64,000 nucleotides of DNA from Alistipes sp. (GCA_017555905.1 JAFZFP010000003.1:19442-83441), one strand, 5' to 3'; positions 8,433 to 18,201 are shown, numbered from the stretch's first letter. Translations and numbers: made by a program. The notes: generated by a model from the sequence alone, not told the origin.

Positions 8433-10241
8433 TTAGCGCTTTATACTCTCTTCGATGCGTGATATGACCTCTATTGCCAAGGTGTAGACGTCGCTCATTT
8501 CGCCCTCGGCCGAAGGGGCATACTGAGCCTCCTCCGAGCGAGAGATAATCTCGCAGAACTGCTCGGCAAGGGCCGAAGAGACATTACGACGGTACAACTC
8601 CTCGCGGATAGTCTCCTTGGTTAGGTTCGATACGGGGATGTTGAACTTGTCGCTGATATAGCCCCACATCGCACGTAGCATCTCTTCGAAGAAGGCGTGG
8701 CGGTTGCCCTCCTTCATCGAGCGCTCTGCCATACGCAGGCGCTTTACGGCCATCTTGTCGGCGTGCTTCATTCGGCGTGCCACGACATTGCGGTTGTCGC
8801 GGATGCGCTTGCTGAGTGTTACGTATGTTGCGGCAAAGATGGACAACATAGCAACCACGACGAGCCAGAAGATAGGCGTAAGCACAAAGGTCTCGCCCGT
8901 TGTAGCCGAAAGACCTGCGGTGTGTATGAAGCGTATGTCGCGGTCGAGTTGGCGCATTGTGCCACCATAGTTGGTGTAGTTGCCTACGATTGGGGCATTG
9001 CTCGATGTGCCGTCGTCGAGTACGGTGATTGTGAATGGCTCAGTAGAGAGACTCTTATATTGCTGGGTCTCGGGGTTGAAATAGCAGAACTCTACGGCTC
9101 CAATCGAGAAGTCGCCTACGGAGCGGGCTACGAAGGGATAGGTGTAGGTTATGCTTCCCGAAGTTCCTGTGTCGCTGACCTTTATGTTGTCCACAACCTT
9201 CGTGTCGTAGAGTTCGAACGACTCGGGCAACGACAACTTGGGTGCTGTGAGGAATTTGAGGTTTCCACTTCCCGAAATGGTTATCTCGAACTGGTCTGCA
9301 GAATTGCTAACAATCTCGCTTTCAGGAAGTTTGTATGATATAGTGTAGTTGCCCACGGCACCATTGAAGTTTGCTGGTGCGCCCGCGGGGAACTCCTTGA
9401 CGTTGATGGTTATAGGCTCGCTCTTGAGGTTGCGTGTTACGTGGTATATCTGTCTACGACCGAAGAAGGGGTCGTGACGGCCGTTATCATTTACTATCAC
9501 CTGCGCACGCACGCTGAGTGAAGCCTCCGGAATAACAATCTTGCCACTCTGCTGTGGCGAGAGGAGCAACTCCGTAATCTTGTACGTTTCGTAGATGCGT
9601 CCGTTATACTCCTCACGCGAGGGGGTATTCTCGAAGGTTAGTTCCTGCGACCAGAAACCATCGAAGGGAGGGATGGTCACATCTTCGACATTGTCGATGT
9701 TAGCACGAGTATATAGTACGAGCGATGCTCTTAGCGACTCACCCTTGTAGAGTGATGTCTCCGACACCTTGAGGCGGAGTAAGATATCATCCTTAGAAAT
9801 CTGACTCTCAGGGTTTTTACGGCTCCTGTTGGTTGTTGTAGCCTCCTCCTTTTCGGCGATTACCTCCACGAGTTGTCGCTTTGTCGAGTAGTTCTTGCCC
9901 TCTACCGTTATGGTTGCCGGCTCGATGGTGAACTTACCTGCGCTGTTGGGCAGGAGTACGTATGTATATGTACAAGAGTAACTTGCCGACTGGCGACCGT
10001 TGATAAACTGTATGGAGTGTCCCGTAGATACTGAGGGGCCAGCAAGCACGTCGAAGCCCTCGAATGATGGGGCTTTGAAACTATTTTGCTCGGGCTCGGC
10101 ATCTACCGAAAACTCTACACGGAAGGGCTGTCCCGTAGCCGTGAGGGCTGGGGCATTCACCGTGAATGATACCTGCGCCCACGATGCCACAGAGGATAGG
10201 AGCGCAATGCAAAGGAGTGTGAGACGTAATATACTCTTCAT
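8433..10241 (-). CDS. batD: BatD family protein
   Basis: 602 residues. Signal peptide (cleavage after SWA, about residue 22), then a long periplasmic part of Ig-like beta domains (about 25-430: QVSFTVNAPALTATGQPFRVEF at the start is typical of BatD). A single TM helix follows at about 455-475 (FWLVVVAMLSIFAATYV), with a cytoplasmic helical tail containing NIPVSNLTKETIREEL. This order and length fit BatD (the oxygen-tolerance family). Only batD and batE are present here; batA, batB and the MoxR ATPase are not upstream, where fumarase is found instead. Confidence 0.9.
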   Translation of the reverse strand: MKSILRLTLLCIALLSSVASWAQVSFTVNAPALTATGQPFRVEFSVDAEPEQNSFKAPSFEGFDVLAGPSVSTGHSIQFINGRQSASYSCTYTYVLLPNSAGKFTIEPATITVEGKNYSTKRQLVEVIAEKEEATTTNRSRKNPESQISKDDILLRLKVSETSLYKGESLRASLVLYTRANIDNVEDVTIPPFDGFWSQELTFENTPSREEYNGRIYETYKITELLLSPQQSGKIVIPEASLSVRAQVIVNDNGRHDPFFGRRQIYHVTRNLKSEPITINVKEFPAGAPANFNGAVGNYTISYKLPESEIVSNSADQFEITISGSGNLKFLTAPKLSLPESFELYDTKVVDNIKVSDTGTSGSITYTYPFVARSVGDFSIGAVEFCYFNPETQQYKSLSTEPFTITVLDDGTSSNAPIVGNYTNYGGTMRQLDRDIRFIHTAGLSATTGETFVLTPIFWLVVVAMLSIFAATYVTLSKRIRDNRNVVARRMKHADKMAVKRLRMAERSMKEGNRHAFFEEMLRAMWGYISDKFNIPVSNLTKETIREELYRRNVSSALAEQFCEIISRSEEAQYAPSAEGEMSDVYTLAIEVISRIEESIKR

Positions 10242-10325
10242 CTTACTGTCGTTCTATACGTTCCGAGTATTTGTAGAACGCTTCGGTGGAGCGTTTTATT
10301 ATCTTTTTGTCGAACGGGTGTCGAA

Positions 10326-10367
10326 CAAAAATGTGGTGTGACGCACAGCCTTCACTGTACGCCACAC
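10326..10367 (-). terminator. Terminator after fumarase
   Basis: On the minus strand a 13-position stem with two mismatches (10355-10367 with 10336-10348) is followed by a run of five T (A-run 10327-10331 on the plus strand), directly after the fumarase stop codon. Confidence 0.7.
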
Positions 10368-10385
10368 ACACGTAGTTATAGGTTA

Positions 10386-11999
10386 TTAGTGTGCGAAATC
10401 TGCGAAGAAGTCGTTACCCTTGTCATCAACGATGATAAATGCTGGGAAGTTCTCCACGTAGATCTTGCGTACAGCCTCCATTCCAAGTTCCTCGAAATCG
10501 ACTACCTCTACCTTCTTGATAGAGTTCTTAGCGAGGATTGCAGCAGGGCCTCCGATAGAGCCGAGGTAGAAGCCACCATTAGCCTTACAAGCATCTGTTA
10601 CCTGCTGTGAGCGGTTACCCTTAGCCACCATTACCAATGAGCCACCAGCCTTCTGGAAGAGGTCTACGTATGAGTCCATACGGCCTGCGGTAGTAGGACC
10701 GAACGAACCTGAAGCCATACCCTGTGGAGTCTTTGCAGGACCTGCATAATATACAGGGTGGTTCTTGAAGTACTCTGGCATAGGCTTGCCCTCGTCGAGC
10801 ATCTGCTTGATGCGAGCGTGAGCGATGTCACGAGCAACAACCAACGTACCCTTGAGGTTGAGACGTGTCTTGATAGGATACTTCGACAAGATCTCGCGTA
10901 CCTTGTCCATACCCTCGTCAAGGTCGATATCTACGGCTGGAGACATCGCTGGAGCCTGTGCTGGGAGGAAGCGTGCTGGGTTCTTCTCCAACTGCTCGAG
11001 GAAGATACCCTCTGGGGTGATTTTAGCCTTGATGTTACGGTCTGCCGAGCAACTTACGCCGATAGCCACAGGGCAAGAGGCAGCGTGACGAGGTGCGCGG
11101 ATAACGCGAACGTCGTGAACGTAGTACTTACCACCGAACTGTGCGCCGAGGCCAATCTCCTGGCAAATCTTCTGTACCTTAGCCTCCCACTCCAAGTCGC
11201 GGAAGCAACGGCCACCCTCATTGCCCGAAGTTGGGAGTTCGTCGAGGTAACCTGCTGAAGCCTTCTTCACTGTAGAGAGACACATCTCTGCTGATGTACC
11301 ACCGATGCAGATAGCCAAGTGGTATGGAGGACACGCTGAGGTGCCGAGGTCGAGGATATGCTTCTTGATGAAGGCAGTGAGAGACTCCTCGTTGAGGAGA
11401 GCCTTAGTCTGCTGGTAGAGGAATGTCTTGTTTGCAGAGCCACCACCCTTAGTGATGAACAAGAACTCGTACTCCATACCTGGGTGACCACCATAGATGT
11501 CGATCTGTGCTGGGAGGTTGGTTGCAGAGTTCTTCTCCTCGGTCATAGTGAAAGGAACGACCTGTGAGTAGCGCAAGTTACGCTCCTTGTAGGTTTCGTA
11601 TACACCGCGTGAGATGCACTCAGCATCGTTAGCGCCAGTGTAAACATCCTCGCCCTTGTGGCCGATACAGATTGCTGTACCAGTATCCTGGCACGTTGGC
11701 AACTCGCCCTCGGCAGCAACACACTGGTTCATAAGCATTGTGTATGCTACGAACTTGTCGTTGTCGGTAGCCTCTGGATCCTCAAGGATGTTTGCAAGTT
11801 TCTGGAGGTGTGAGGCGCGGAGGTAGAACGACACATCGCCATAAGCCTCCTTAGCCAACAACTCAAGACCCTTAGGGTCTACCTTCAAAATCTTACGTCC
11901 GTCGCACTCAACGACCTTTACATAATCCTTCGTAAGAAGGCGGTACTCCGTCTTATCCTCCTGGATAGGGAACGGCTCCTGATAGATAAATTCAGCCAT
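10386..11999 (-). CDS. fumA: Fumarate hydratase class I (iron-sulfur)
   Basis: A 537-residue single-chain class I fumarase, which interconverts malate and fumarate in the cytoplasm. The three cysteines expected to hold the catalytic [4Fe-4S] cluster are C103 (PTCQDTGTA), C223 (GTSACPPYH) and C317 (GVSCSADR); the spacing (120 and 94) matches the known enzymes. The N-terminal alpha domain (to about 330) and C-terminal beta domain ([21 protein letters not shown]) are fused, as in FumA/FumB. In Bacteroidales it feeds the fumarate-respiration branch that ends in succinate. The [4Fe-4S] enzyme is oxygen-sensitive, which fits an anaerobe. The NSS transporter gene lies 29 nt upstream on the same strand. 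Confidence 0.96.
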   Translation of the reverse strand: MAEFIYQEPFPIQEDKTEYRLLTKDYVKVVECDGRKILKVDPKGLELLAKEAYGDVSFYLRASHLQKLANILEDPEATDNDKFVAYTMLMNQCVAAEGELPTCQDTGTAICIGHKGEDVYTGANDAECISRGVYETYKERNLRYSQVVPFTMTEEKNSATNLPAQIDIYGGHPGMEYEFLFITKGGGSANKTFLYQQTKALLNEESLTAFIKKHILDLGTSACPPYHLAICIGGTSAEMCLSTVKKASAGYLDELPTSGNEGGRCFRDLEWEAKVQKICQEIGLGAQFGGKYYVHDVRVIRAPRHAASCPVAIGVSCSADRNIKAKITPEGIFLEQLEKNPARFLPAQAPAMSPAVDIDLDEGMDKVREILSKYPIKTRLNLKGTLVVARDIAHARIKQMLDEGKPMPEYFKNHPVYYAGPAKTPQGMASGSFGPTTAGRMDSYVDLFQKAGGSLVMVAKGNRSQQVTDACKANGGFYLGSIGGPAAILAKNSIKKVEVVDFEELGMEAVRKIYVENFPAFIIVDDKGNDFFADFAH

Positions 12000-12028
12000 A
12001 GTGAATCTTCGTTTTTATTGTTGTATGA

Positions 12029-13366
12029 TTATAAGTTCTTTATAAATTCGATGATGCCAAAGACGAATACCACCGACACCAATACGGGGCATACGTAGCG
12101 CAGCAAGAAGCGAATTACGGGGTATGTAGCCTTGTCCACACCCCCCTGAGCCGTGAGTTCGGCCTTCATATCCTCGCTCTTCCACAACCAGCCCACGAAT
12201 ATAGCGGTGAGGATGCCGAGGAGTGGCAACATCACAATAGCGGTGAAGTTGTCCAATAGCGAGAAGATGTTCATTCCTGCGATCTTGATGTCGCTCCAGT
12301 CGCCCAAAGAGAGCGATGCTACAGTAGCCAAGAGGATAGTTGCCACGGTGACAATGATAGCACCCTTGTTACGCGACATACCACGCTTCTCGACGAAGTA
12401 CGATGTCACGGCCTCGTGCATAGATATTGTTGAAGAGAGGGCAGCAAGACCCAAGAGCAGGAAGAAGAGAGTCGCCCAAATGTTACCCAAAGGCATAGAA
12501 GAGAATACCTTAGGCATTGCCACAAAGGCGAGTTGTGGGCCATTCTCGTTCTCCACACCTGCCGAGAAGATGATTACGGCAGCGATGAGGGCAACGAGGG
12601 TGTCGAGCGACACGACGCTGATTGCCGTACCCGCGATCTTGGTGCCATCCTTGAAGTACGAGCCGTAGATGAGCATAGCACCCATACCTACAGAGAGGGT
12701 GAAGAATGCCTGTCCCATAGCAGCGAGGAATGTAGAGCCTGAGACCTTCGAGAAGTCTGGGGTGAAGACGTTTGTCAAGGCCTCGCGTCCCTCAGGTAGC
12801 CACAAAGAGTAGATAGCCAAGACGATGAGGATGGCAAATAGGAGTGGCATCATCACCTTAGAGGCCTTCTCGATACCACCCTGCACACCACCCACGATGA
12901 TAAAGTGGTTGGCGATGATAAAGAGGTATGTGTAGATGAGAGGTCTCCAGGTCGCTGTGGTAAATGAGGTGAAGAAGCCACCGAAGTCTGAGCCTATGCT
13001 ATCCGTAGCCGAGGCGATGGTGTAGTTGAGTGTCCATCCCGAGATTACGAAGTAATAGCCCATAATGAGGAATACCGAGATGATACCCATAGCACCGAGC
13101 CAGCCCCATCCCTTACGCAACTTGGCGTAGGCATCTATTGGGTTACACTTAGAGTTGTGGCCCACAGCGAACTCTGCGATGAGCAGAGGGAGGCCGAGTA
13201 GAAGGATACAGCCGAGGTAGATGAGGATGAAGGCACCACCACCATTCTCGGAGGTTATATATGGGAAACGCCAGATGTTTCCGAGACCGATGGCCGAGCC
13301 TGCGGCTGCAAGGATTGCAGCGAGTTTACCACCGAAGCCTCCACGATTTGTTGTCACTTGTGACAT
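12029..13366 (-). CDS. Sodium-dependent amino-acid transporter, NSS/SNF family
   Basis: About 445 residues of inner-membrane protein with 11-12 predicted TM helices, LeuT fold. The TM1 signature AAGSAIGLGNIWRFPYI with following ENGGGAF is the NSS sodium and substrate site. The ATG at 13366 is chosen: it lies 4 nt after the folB stop codon, whereas the longer frame needs a TTG at 13378 that would overlap folB. Substrate is unknown; NSS members carry amino acids such as Leu, Tyr or Trp. Its place in a tyrS-folB-NSS-fumarase gene string hints at an aromatic amino acid, but co-location with tyrS is weak evidence. Confidence 0.92.
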   Translation of the reverse strand: MSQVTTNRGGFGGKLAAILAAAGSAIGLGNIWRFPYITSENGGGAFILIYLGCILLLGLPLLIAEFAVGHNSKCNPIDAYAKLRKGWGWLGAMGIISVFLIMGYYFVISGWTLNYTIASATDSIGSDFGGFFTSFTTATWRPLIYTYLFIIANHFIIVGGVQGGIEKASKVMMPLLFAILIVLAIYSLWLPEGREALTNVFTPDFSKVSGSTFLAAMGQAFFTLSVGMGAMLIYGSYFKDGTKIAGTAISVVSLDTLVALIAAVIIFSAGVENENGPQLAFVAMPKVFSSMPLGNIWATLFFLLLGLAALSSTISMHEAVTSYFVEKRGMSRNKGAIIVTVATILLATVASLSLGDWSDIKIAGMNIFSLLDNFTAIVMLPLLGILTAIFVGWLWKSEDMKAELTAQGGVDKATYPVIRFLLRYVCPVLVSVVFVFGIIEFIKNL

Positions 13367-13370
13367 ACTC

Positions 13371-13739
13371 TTATCCAATTAAAGTTACGCTTACTTTGTC
13401 AATTTTTCCACCCAATGGAGGTGCTATCTTCGCTACGGTACACTCCACCTCGATAATTTGGGGGAACTCCGCCTTTACTGCCTCGATGATGTTCGAGGCG
13501 GCAGCCTCTATGGTGCGCTGAGTGCGCTTCATAGTGCGCTCGACGATCTCGTAGACGGTGAGGTAGTTCACGGCCTGCGTCACGTCGTCGCTTTGGGGGA
13601 GGTCACCCAAGGTGGTGCGGATTACCATATCCACACGGAAACGGTTACCCACCTGTTGCTCAAGGTCGTAGCAACCGTGGTAGGCACGAAGATAGATGCC
13701 ATCAAGGCGTATGGTGTATATCGGGTTCACGTTACTCAA
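13371..13739 (-). CDS. folB: Dihydroneopterin aldolase
   Basis: About 120 residues. FolB cleaves 7,8-dihydroneopterin to 6-hydroxymethyl-dihydropterin in folate synthesis. The pattern [20 protein letters not shown] at the start and [19 protein letters not shown] at the end is typical; the Lys of AKIAPPLGG corresponds to the catalytic lysine. There is no ATG at the start: a TTG at 13739 overlaps the tyrS stop codon, and a GTG at 13730 gives a start (119 residues) closer to family length, so translation is probably coupled to tyrS. The gene ends 4 nt before the NSS transporter ATG. Confidence 0.92.
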   Translation of the reverse strand: MSNVNPIYTIRLDGIYLRAYHGCYDLEQQVGNRFRVDMVIRTTLGDLPQSDDVTQAVNYLTVYEIVERTMKRTQRTIEAAASNIIEAVKAEFPQIIEVECTVAKIAPPLGGKIDKVSVTLIG

Positions 13740-15027
13740 CAGTGATTAGGAAGTAGTTCTTCTTGCCACGCTGTACGAGGAGGTACTTACCAGCGATAAG
13801 GTCGCTCTCGCCAACCTCGCGCATAGCATCCGCAACCTTCTCCTTGTTGAGTTGTACGCCACTGCCCTGTACCATCTTGCGGCACTCACCCTTGGAAGGG
13901 AACACCTTGCACACCTCTGCCACGATGTCGATAAATGGCTTTGTGAGGTCGTTACGGGTGATGGTGAACTGTGGTACACCCTCGAACACCTGCAAAAGGG
14001 TAGCCTCATCCAACGAGCGGAGAGCCTCCGAAGTGGCGTTGCCGAAGAGGATGTTTGATGCCGCCTGAGCCTTCTCCAACTCCTCCTTAGAGTGGATTGC
14101 TGTAGTGAGTTCCTCAGCCAAACGCTTCTGCAAGATGCGCAAGTGTGGAGCCTCGTCGTGCTCGGCGATAAGTGTCTCGATAGTCTGGCGGTCGAGCAGA
14201 GTGAAGATCTTGATGTAGCGCTTAGCATCCTCATCGCTCACGTTGAGCCAGAACTGGTAGAACTTGTAAGGCGAGGTGTAGCGAGCATCGAGCCATACGT
14301 TACCGCTCTCGGTCTTACCAAACTTGGTGCCATCAGCCTTGGTGATTAGTGGGCAGGTGATAGCAAAGGCCTCAGCCTCAGAGCCGAGCTTGCGGCGGAT
14401 AAGTTCTGTACCTGTAGTGATGTTACCCCACTGGTCTGCACCACCGAGCTGGAGCTTACAGTCGTACTCCTGGTAGAGGTGCAAGAAGTCGTAACCCTGC
14501 AAAAGTTGGTATGTGAACTCCGTAAACGACATACCGTCGCCCTCGCCATTGAAGCGCTTCTTTACAGAGTCCTTAGCCATCATATAGTTCACGGTGATAC
14601 ACTTACCGATGTCGCGTGCGAAGTCGAGGAATGAGAACTCCTTCATCCAGTCGTAGTTGTTCACCAAGATAGCGTGGTTCTCGGCTGTAGAGTCGAAGTC
14701 GATAAGTTTAGCCAACTGACGACGAAGTGCCTCCTGATTGTGGCGGAGGGTTGTCTCGTCGAGGAGGTTGCGCTCCTGTGACTTACCCGAAGGGTCACCA
14801 ATCATACCCGTAGCACCACCAATAAGGGCGATGGGGCGGTGGCCACACATCTGGAAGTGCTTCAAAATCATAACACCTACGAGGTGGCCGATATGTAGTG
14901 AGTCGGCCGTAGGGTCGATGCCCAAGTATGCCGAAGTCATACCCTTCTGCAACTGCTCCTTGGTGCCTGGCATCACGGTATGAATCATACCGCGCCACTC
15001 GAGTTCTTCAATGAAATCCTTAATCAT
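13732..15027 (-). CDS. tyrS: Tyrosine--tRNA ligase
   Basis: 431 residues, bacterial TyrRS of the class I family. HIGH motif H45-I-G-H48 (SLHIGHLVG) and KMSKS variant KFGKT (near residue 232). An S4-like RNA-binding domain occupies about the last 65 residues. It charges tRNA-Tyr in the cytoplasm. The gene follows dnaX by 63 nt and overlaps folB. I saw no T-box or other leader structure in the short upstream gap. Confidence 0.97.
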   Translation of the reverse strand: MIKDFIEELEWRGMIHTVMPGTKEQLQKGMTSAYLGIDPTADSLHIGHLVGVMILKHFQMCGHRPIALIGGATGMIGDPSGKSQERNLLDETTLRHNQEALRRQLAKLIDFDSTAENHAILVNNYDWMKEFSFLDFARDIGKCITVNYMMAKDSVKKRFNGEGDGMSFTEFTYQLLQGYDFLHLYQEYDCKLQLGGADQWGNITTGTELIRRKLGSEAEAFAITCPLITKADGTKFGKTESGNVWLDARYTSPYKFYQFWLNVSDEDAKRYIKIFTLLDRQTIETLIAEHDEAPHLRILQKRLAEELTTAIHSKEELEKAQAASNILFGNATSEALRSLDEATLLQVFEGVPQFTITRNDLTKPFIDIVAEVCKVFPSKGECRKMVQGSGVQLNKEKVADAMREVGESDLIAGKYLLVQRGKKNYFLITVE

Positions 15028-15090
15028 TATTCGTTTGTTTTTAGTTAATTATCTAATTATTAATGTGTTACTTGTTAGTTTTGAGGGGCC

Positions 15091-16899
15091 TTATTCAGCG
15101 TCGAGTCCGAGTTTCTCGATCATATCGAGGAGCTTGTCGTTCTTCGTCACCAGGTGTCGGAGTCTATCCTCAAGGGTGATTGGACGAGCCACACGTATCT
15201 GCTCGTTCACTGTCACGGCAATCTCGATAAGGCCCTTCACACCACTAGCCTGGGCTATCAACTTCTGCAAGTCGCTCTTTTCGTGGTATATCTCATCCCT
15301 TGCACCCTCCGAGGCTACGGTTACCATAATGGTGTTACCCTCGATAGTCATACTATCGAATATCACGCCGAGACGCTTGCGATATTTTGTCACCCTCTCG
15401 ACTATCTTGTCTCGGGCGGTGGATAGTTTCTCCTCGCAGTATGGGTCTATGTGCGACGTTATTCGTGCCTCCAAGGCCTCCTGCTCACTCATTATCTCCG
15501 AAGCACTCTTTGCCTCGCTACGTAGTAGGCCCGTGAGGGATGGTAGGCGAGGTGAGCGACCTGTGCGAACGGCTCTTTGGGGCTCTTCAGGTTGTGGCTG
15601 TACGCTTGGTGCTACACTCTCTGGTTGTGTGGTCTCAAGAGGTCGTGTCACCGTCACTACGGCCTGGGGTGCAGGAGCCTGCGGTTGTGGCTGTGCGCTC
15701 TGAGGTACCGGGATTGTGGTATCCAAGGGTGGAAGTTGTATCGAGGTGTCGAAACTTGTCTCCACTATACCCTCGATGAACTCCACGAGGTTATCTATCC
15801 CCTCATTTTTTTTTTGACCGAGACCCGCAATCTTCATAAGTCCCAGTTCCACAAGCAGTCGTTGATTCGAAGACTGTCGTATCTTGCTATCTGCCTCCGT
15901 AAGTAGCGATATTGCAGTGAAGAGGAATTGCTCGCTACAACGTGTCGCCTGCTCCTTGTAACGCTCCACAAGGGTTCCCGTGAACTCTATGAGCGATACG
16001 GCAGGACCCTTAGCCATAAGAAGGTCTCTGAAGTGGGCGTTAAGACCCGAGATGAATACCTGTGGTGAGAAGCCTCGTGAAAGCACCTCGTCGAAGCGCA
16101 GAAGGGTCTCCACGTAGTTTCCTGCCAAGAGCAACTCCGTAACCGAGAAGTAGGTGTCGTAGTCGAGTACGTTGAGTGTTGAGGCTACATCCTTGTAGTT
16201 GAGGTTGTTACCGCAGAACGATACCGCCTTGTCGAACATCGACAGTGCATCGCGCATACCGCCATCGGCCTTGTGTGCGATAAGGTTGAGGGCTTCGTCA
16301 TCGGCCGTAACACCCTCCTTGTTTGCGATATAGCGGAGGTACTCCACGCCATCCTCGACCTTTATGCGGTTGAAGTCGTAGATCTGGCAACGTGAGAGGA
16401 TTGTAGGGATAATCTTATGTTTCTCGGTTGTCGCAAGGATAAATATGGCGTGACGTGGTGGCTCCTCAAGGGTTTTGAGGAAGGCGTTGAATGCCGCTGC
16501 TGAGAGCATATGCACCTCGTCGATAACGAATACCGAGTAGCTGCCCTGCTGTGGGATGATGCGCACCTGCTCTATGAGGTTGCGGATATCATCCACCGAG
16601 TTGTTTGACGCGGCATCGAGTTCGTGGACATTGAGCGAACGGCCCTCATTGAACGAGCGACACGACTCACACTCGTTGCAAGCCTCGCCACCCTGAGGGT
16701 TGAGGCAGTTGATAGCCTTAGCGAAGATACGGGCGCAGGTTGTCTTGCCCACACCGCGAGGTCCGCAGAAGAGGTATGCGTGTGCCAACTGGCCACGCTC
16801 AATGGCATTCTTCAATGTCGAAGTAATGTGTCGTTGTCCTACAACCGACGCAAAGGTTGCGGGACGGTACTTGCGTGCTGAAACAATAAAATTATCCAT
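15091..16899 (-). CDS. dnaX: DNA polymerase III subunit tau (and predicted gamma form)
   Basis: 602-residue clamp-loader subunit. AAA+ domain with Walker A GPRGVGKTT (46-54), zinc module C65, C74, C77, C80, Walker B DEVHM, sensor 1 and SRC arginine finger. Domain III ends near residue 360. A Pro/Gln/Ala-rich linker (PQSAQPQPQAPAPQ, about 393-445) leads to a tau-type C-terminal region. At codons 362-365 the mRNA holds ten consecutive A (plus strand T-run 15806-15815) within CAA AAA AAA AAT GAG. Slipping into the -1 frame, or one extra A, gives AAA TGA at once, so a gamma-like protein of 365 residues with exactly domains I-III is predicted. A -7 box lies only 8 nt upstream of the ATG. Confidence 0.96.
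   Translation of the reverse strand: MDNFIVSARKYRPATFASVVGQRHITSTLKNAIERGQLAHAYLFCGPRGVGKTTCARIFAKAINCLNPQGGEACNECESCRSFNEGRSLNVHELDAASNNSVDDIRNLIEQVRIIPQQGSYSVFVIDEVHMLSAAAFNAFLKTLEEPPRHAIFILATTEKHKIIPTILSRCQIYDFNRIKVEDGVEYLRYIANKEGVTADDEALNLIAHKADGGMRDALSMFDKAVSFCGNNLNYKDVASTLNVLDYDTYFSVTELLLAGNYVETLLRFDEVLSRGFSPQVFISGLNAHFRDLLMAKGPAVSLIEFTGTLVERYKEQATRCSEQFLFTAISLLTEADSKIRQSSNQRLLVELGLMKIAGLGQKKNEGIDNLVEFIEGIVETSFDTSIQLPPLDTTIPVPQSAQPQPQAPAPQAVVTVTRPLETTQPESVAPSVQPQPEEPQRAVRTGRSPRLPSLTGLLRSEAKSASEIMSEQEALEARITSHIDPYCEEKLSTARDKIVERVTKYRKRLGVIFDSMTIEGNTIMVTVASEGARDEIYHEKSDLQKLIAQASGVKGLIEIAVTVNEQIRVARPITLEDRLRHLVTKNDKLLDMIEKLGLDAE
15806..15815 (-). promoter_or_regulatory. Predicted slippage / programmed frameshift site in dnaX
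   Basis: Ten consecutive A in the dnaX mRNA sense (T on the plus strand). In frame 0 they read CAA AAA AAA AAT; in the -1 frame the next codon after AAA is TGA. Homopolymer A runs at this place drive transcriptional slippage or ribosomal frameshifting in dnaX of other bacteria such as Thermus and E. coli. Confidence 0.75.
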
Positions 16900-16906
16900 A
16901 ACTTGA

Positions 16907-16914
16907 CAAAGGTA
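16907..16914 (-). promoter_or_regulatory. Putative dnaX promoter -7 box with almost no leader
   Basis: CAAAGGTA (TACCTTTG on the minus strand) matches TAnnTTTG and ends 8 nt upstream of the dnaX ATG, so the transcript would start within a few bases of the start codon. No well-spaced -33 box is seen (a CAA at 16929-16931 gives a 14-nt spacer). Confidence 0.5.
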
Positions 16915-16965
16915 GTAAAATTTTCTCTCAATAACGCACGCATACGCGCATAATTTTGCACGAGG

Positions 16966-16997
16966 TTGCAGTTTTTAGGAAGAAAAGGGTATATTTG
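16966..16997 (+). promoter_or_regulatory. Promoter for the metallophosphoesterase gene
   Basis: TTG at 16966-16968 as -33 box, a 21-nt spacer and TATATTTG (16990-16997) as -7 box fit the Bacteroidetes consensus. It also rules out the TTG at 16966 as a start codon. Confidence 0.7.
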
Positions 16998-17025
16998 CAA
17001 CATAAAACAGAAGATAACGAATCGA

Positions 17026-18201
17026 ATGGCTATGCGAAAAATAGAACTTATATTGGTGGTTTTGTCTCTTGTGTGTGGCATTGCAAAAGCCTCGGCTCAG
17101 GAGGTAGATACAAGGGGTTTCAACCTTATCGTCGTGGGTGACCCACAGCCTCAGACCGAGGAGCAGTTGGGGCGTCTGGAGAGCGAGATAATACCCCATA
17201 TAGCCACTATAGTCGAGCGATATAAGGCTGAGAGCGACCTCCCTACGGCGATACTCCTTACGGGTGATGTGGTGTGGGATACTATGTCGTTTTTGCCACG
17301 TGTTAAGGCTCTTTTCGAGGGGCTTGAAGTTGATGTCTATGCCGTTATGGGCAACCACGATCACGATAGGCAAAACCCACGTAATGAGCGCGTTGCTGAG
17401 AGCCACTACGTGCAGGTGTTTGGCCCAAAGAACTACGCAGTGGCGATGGGCGAGAGCCTACTCTTGGGTTTGGATAATATAAGTTATAATAGTTACGAAG
17501 ATTATACTCTTCAAGTTGATTTAAGGCAGCGTCGCTGGCTGCGAAGGGTTGTGCGACAGACAGAAGAGAATGTACGCCTTGTGGTGGCAATGCACGCTCC
17601 AGCGGTAGATTTTAGAGATGGCTGCGAGCCTCTTCCATATACCCGTAAGTTGCTACGCATACTCAAGGGCCGTCGTGTGAATTTTGTCACTGGCCATCGT
17701 CACCGTCACGCCATTGCCGAGATTGCAGAGGGTGTTATGGAGATAAGTGTGTCGCAGGTGAATGGAAACTTGTGGTTTGCCCCCTTGTGTGGCGACGGTA
17801 TGCCACGTGCGGTGCTATGTATCGAGGAGCGTGATGGGGAGTGGCAGTGGCACTACGACATCCTTGACCGAGAATCGAACAACCCGATATACCTCCTCAG
17901 TGATGAGCATAGTCGCGAGGTGGTGATTAAGGTGGCTGGCTGGGAGGATGCTTGGCGTGTGGAGTGGACAGAGAATGGTAATGCGATGGGTGCTATGGAG
18001 CAGTTCACGATGGTAGATCCCGAGTATATGCGCTATGTTGAGCAGGAGGCCAACTATTCCGAGATCATTATGCAACGCCTTCGCCGTTCGGCAATGCCTC
18101 GCAACCACTACTTCCGTTGCACACCGTCGGAGGACGCTACCAACGTAACTATCAATGTGACAGATCGTTTTGGTCGAGTATACAGCCATACGGTGGAGTA
18201 G
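17026..18201 (+). CDS. Exported calcineurin-like metallophosphoesterase
   Basis: About 391 residues. ATG 17026 (or 17032) is chosen because it starts a signal peptide (MRKIELILVVLSLV, cleavage near ASAQ) and lies downstream of the promoter. Motifs of the calcineurin fold follow in order: VVGDPQ (first Asp, with Gln where many members have His), LTGDVVWD, VMGNHDHD, MHAP and TGHRHRH. A beta-rich C-terminal region (about 250-390) resembles the C-terminal domain of Bacteroides calcineurin-like exported phosphoesterases. It should hydrolyse a phosphoester in the periplasm or at the surface; the substrate is not predictable. The gene is alone on the plus strand and ends at a bidirectional terminator. 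Confidence 0.88.
   Translation: MAMRKIELILVVLSLVCGIAKASAQEVDTRGFNLIVVGDPQPQTEEQLGRLESEIIPHIATIVERYKAESDLPTAILLTGDVVWDTMSFLPRVKALFEGLEVDVYAVMGNHDHDRQNPRNERVAESHYVQVFGPKNYAVAMGESLLLGLDNISYNSYEDYTLQVDLRQRRWLRRVVRQTEENVRLVVAMHAPAVDFRDGCEPLPYTRKLLRILKGRRVNFVTGHRHRHAIAEIAEGVMEISVSQVNGNLWFAPLCGDGMPRAVLCIEERDGEWQWHYDILDRESNNPIYLLSDEHSREVVIKVAGWEDAWRVEWTENGNAMGAMEQFTMVDPEYMRYVEQEANYSEIIMQRLRRSAMPRNHYFRCTPSEDATNVTINVTDRFGRVYSHTVE

Noticed and set aside
8697-9338. 213-residue plus-strand frame inside batD
   Set aside because: Antisense to batD; Cys/His-rich shadow composition with no motif.
16966-17025. TTG start for the phosphoesterase gene
   Set aside because: It would lie within the promoter, and the added residues would hide the signal peptide.
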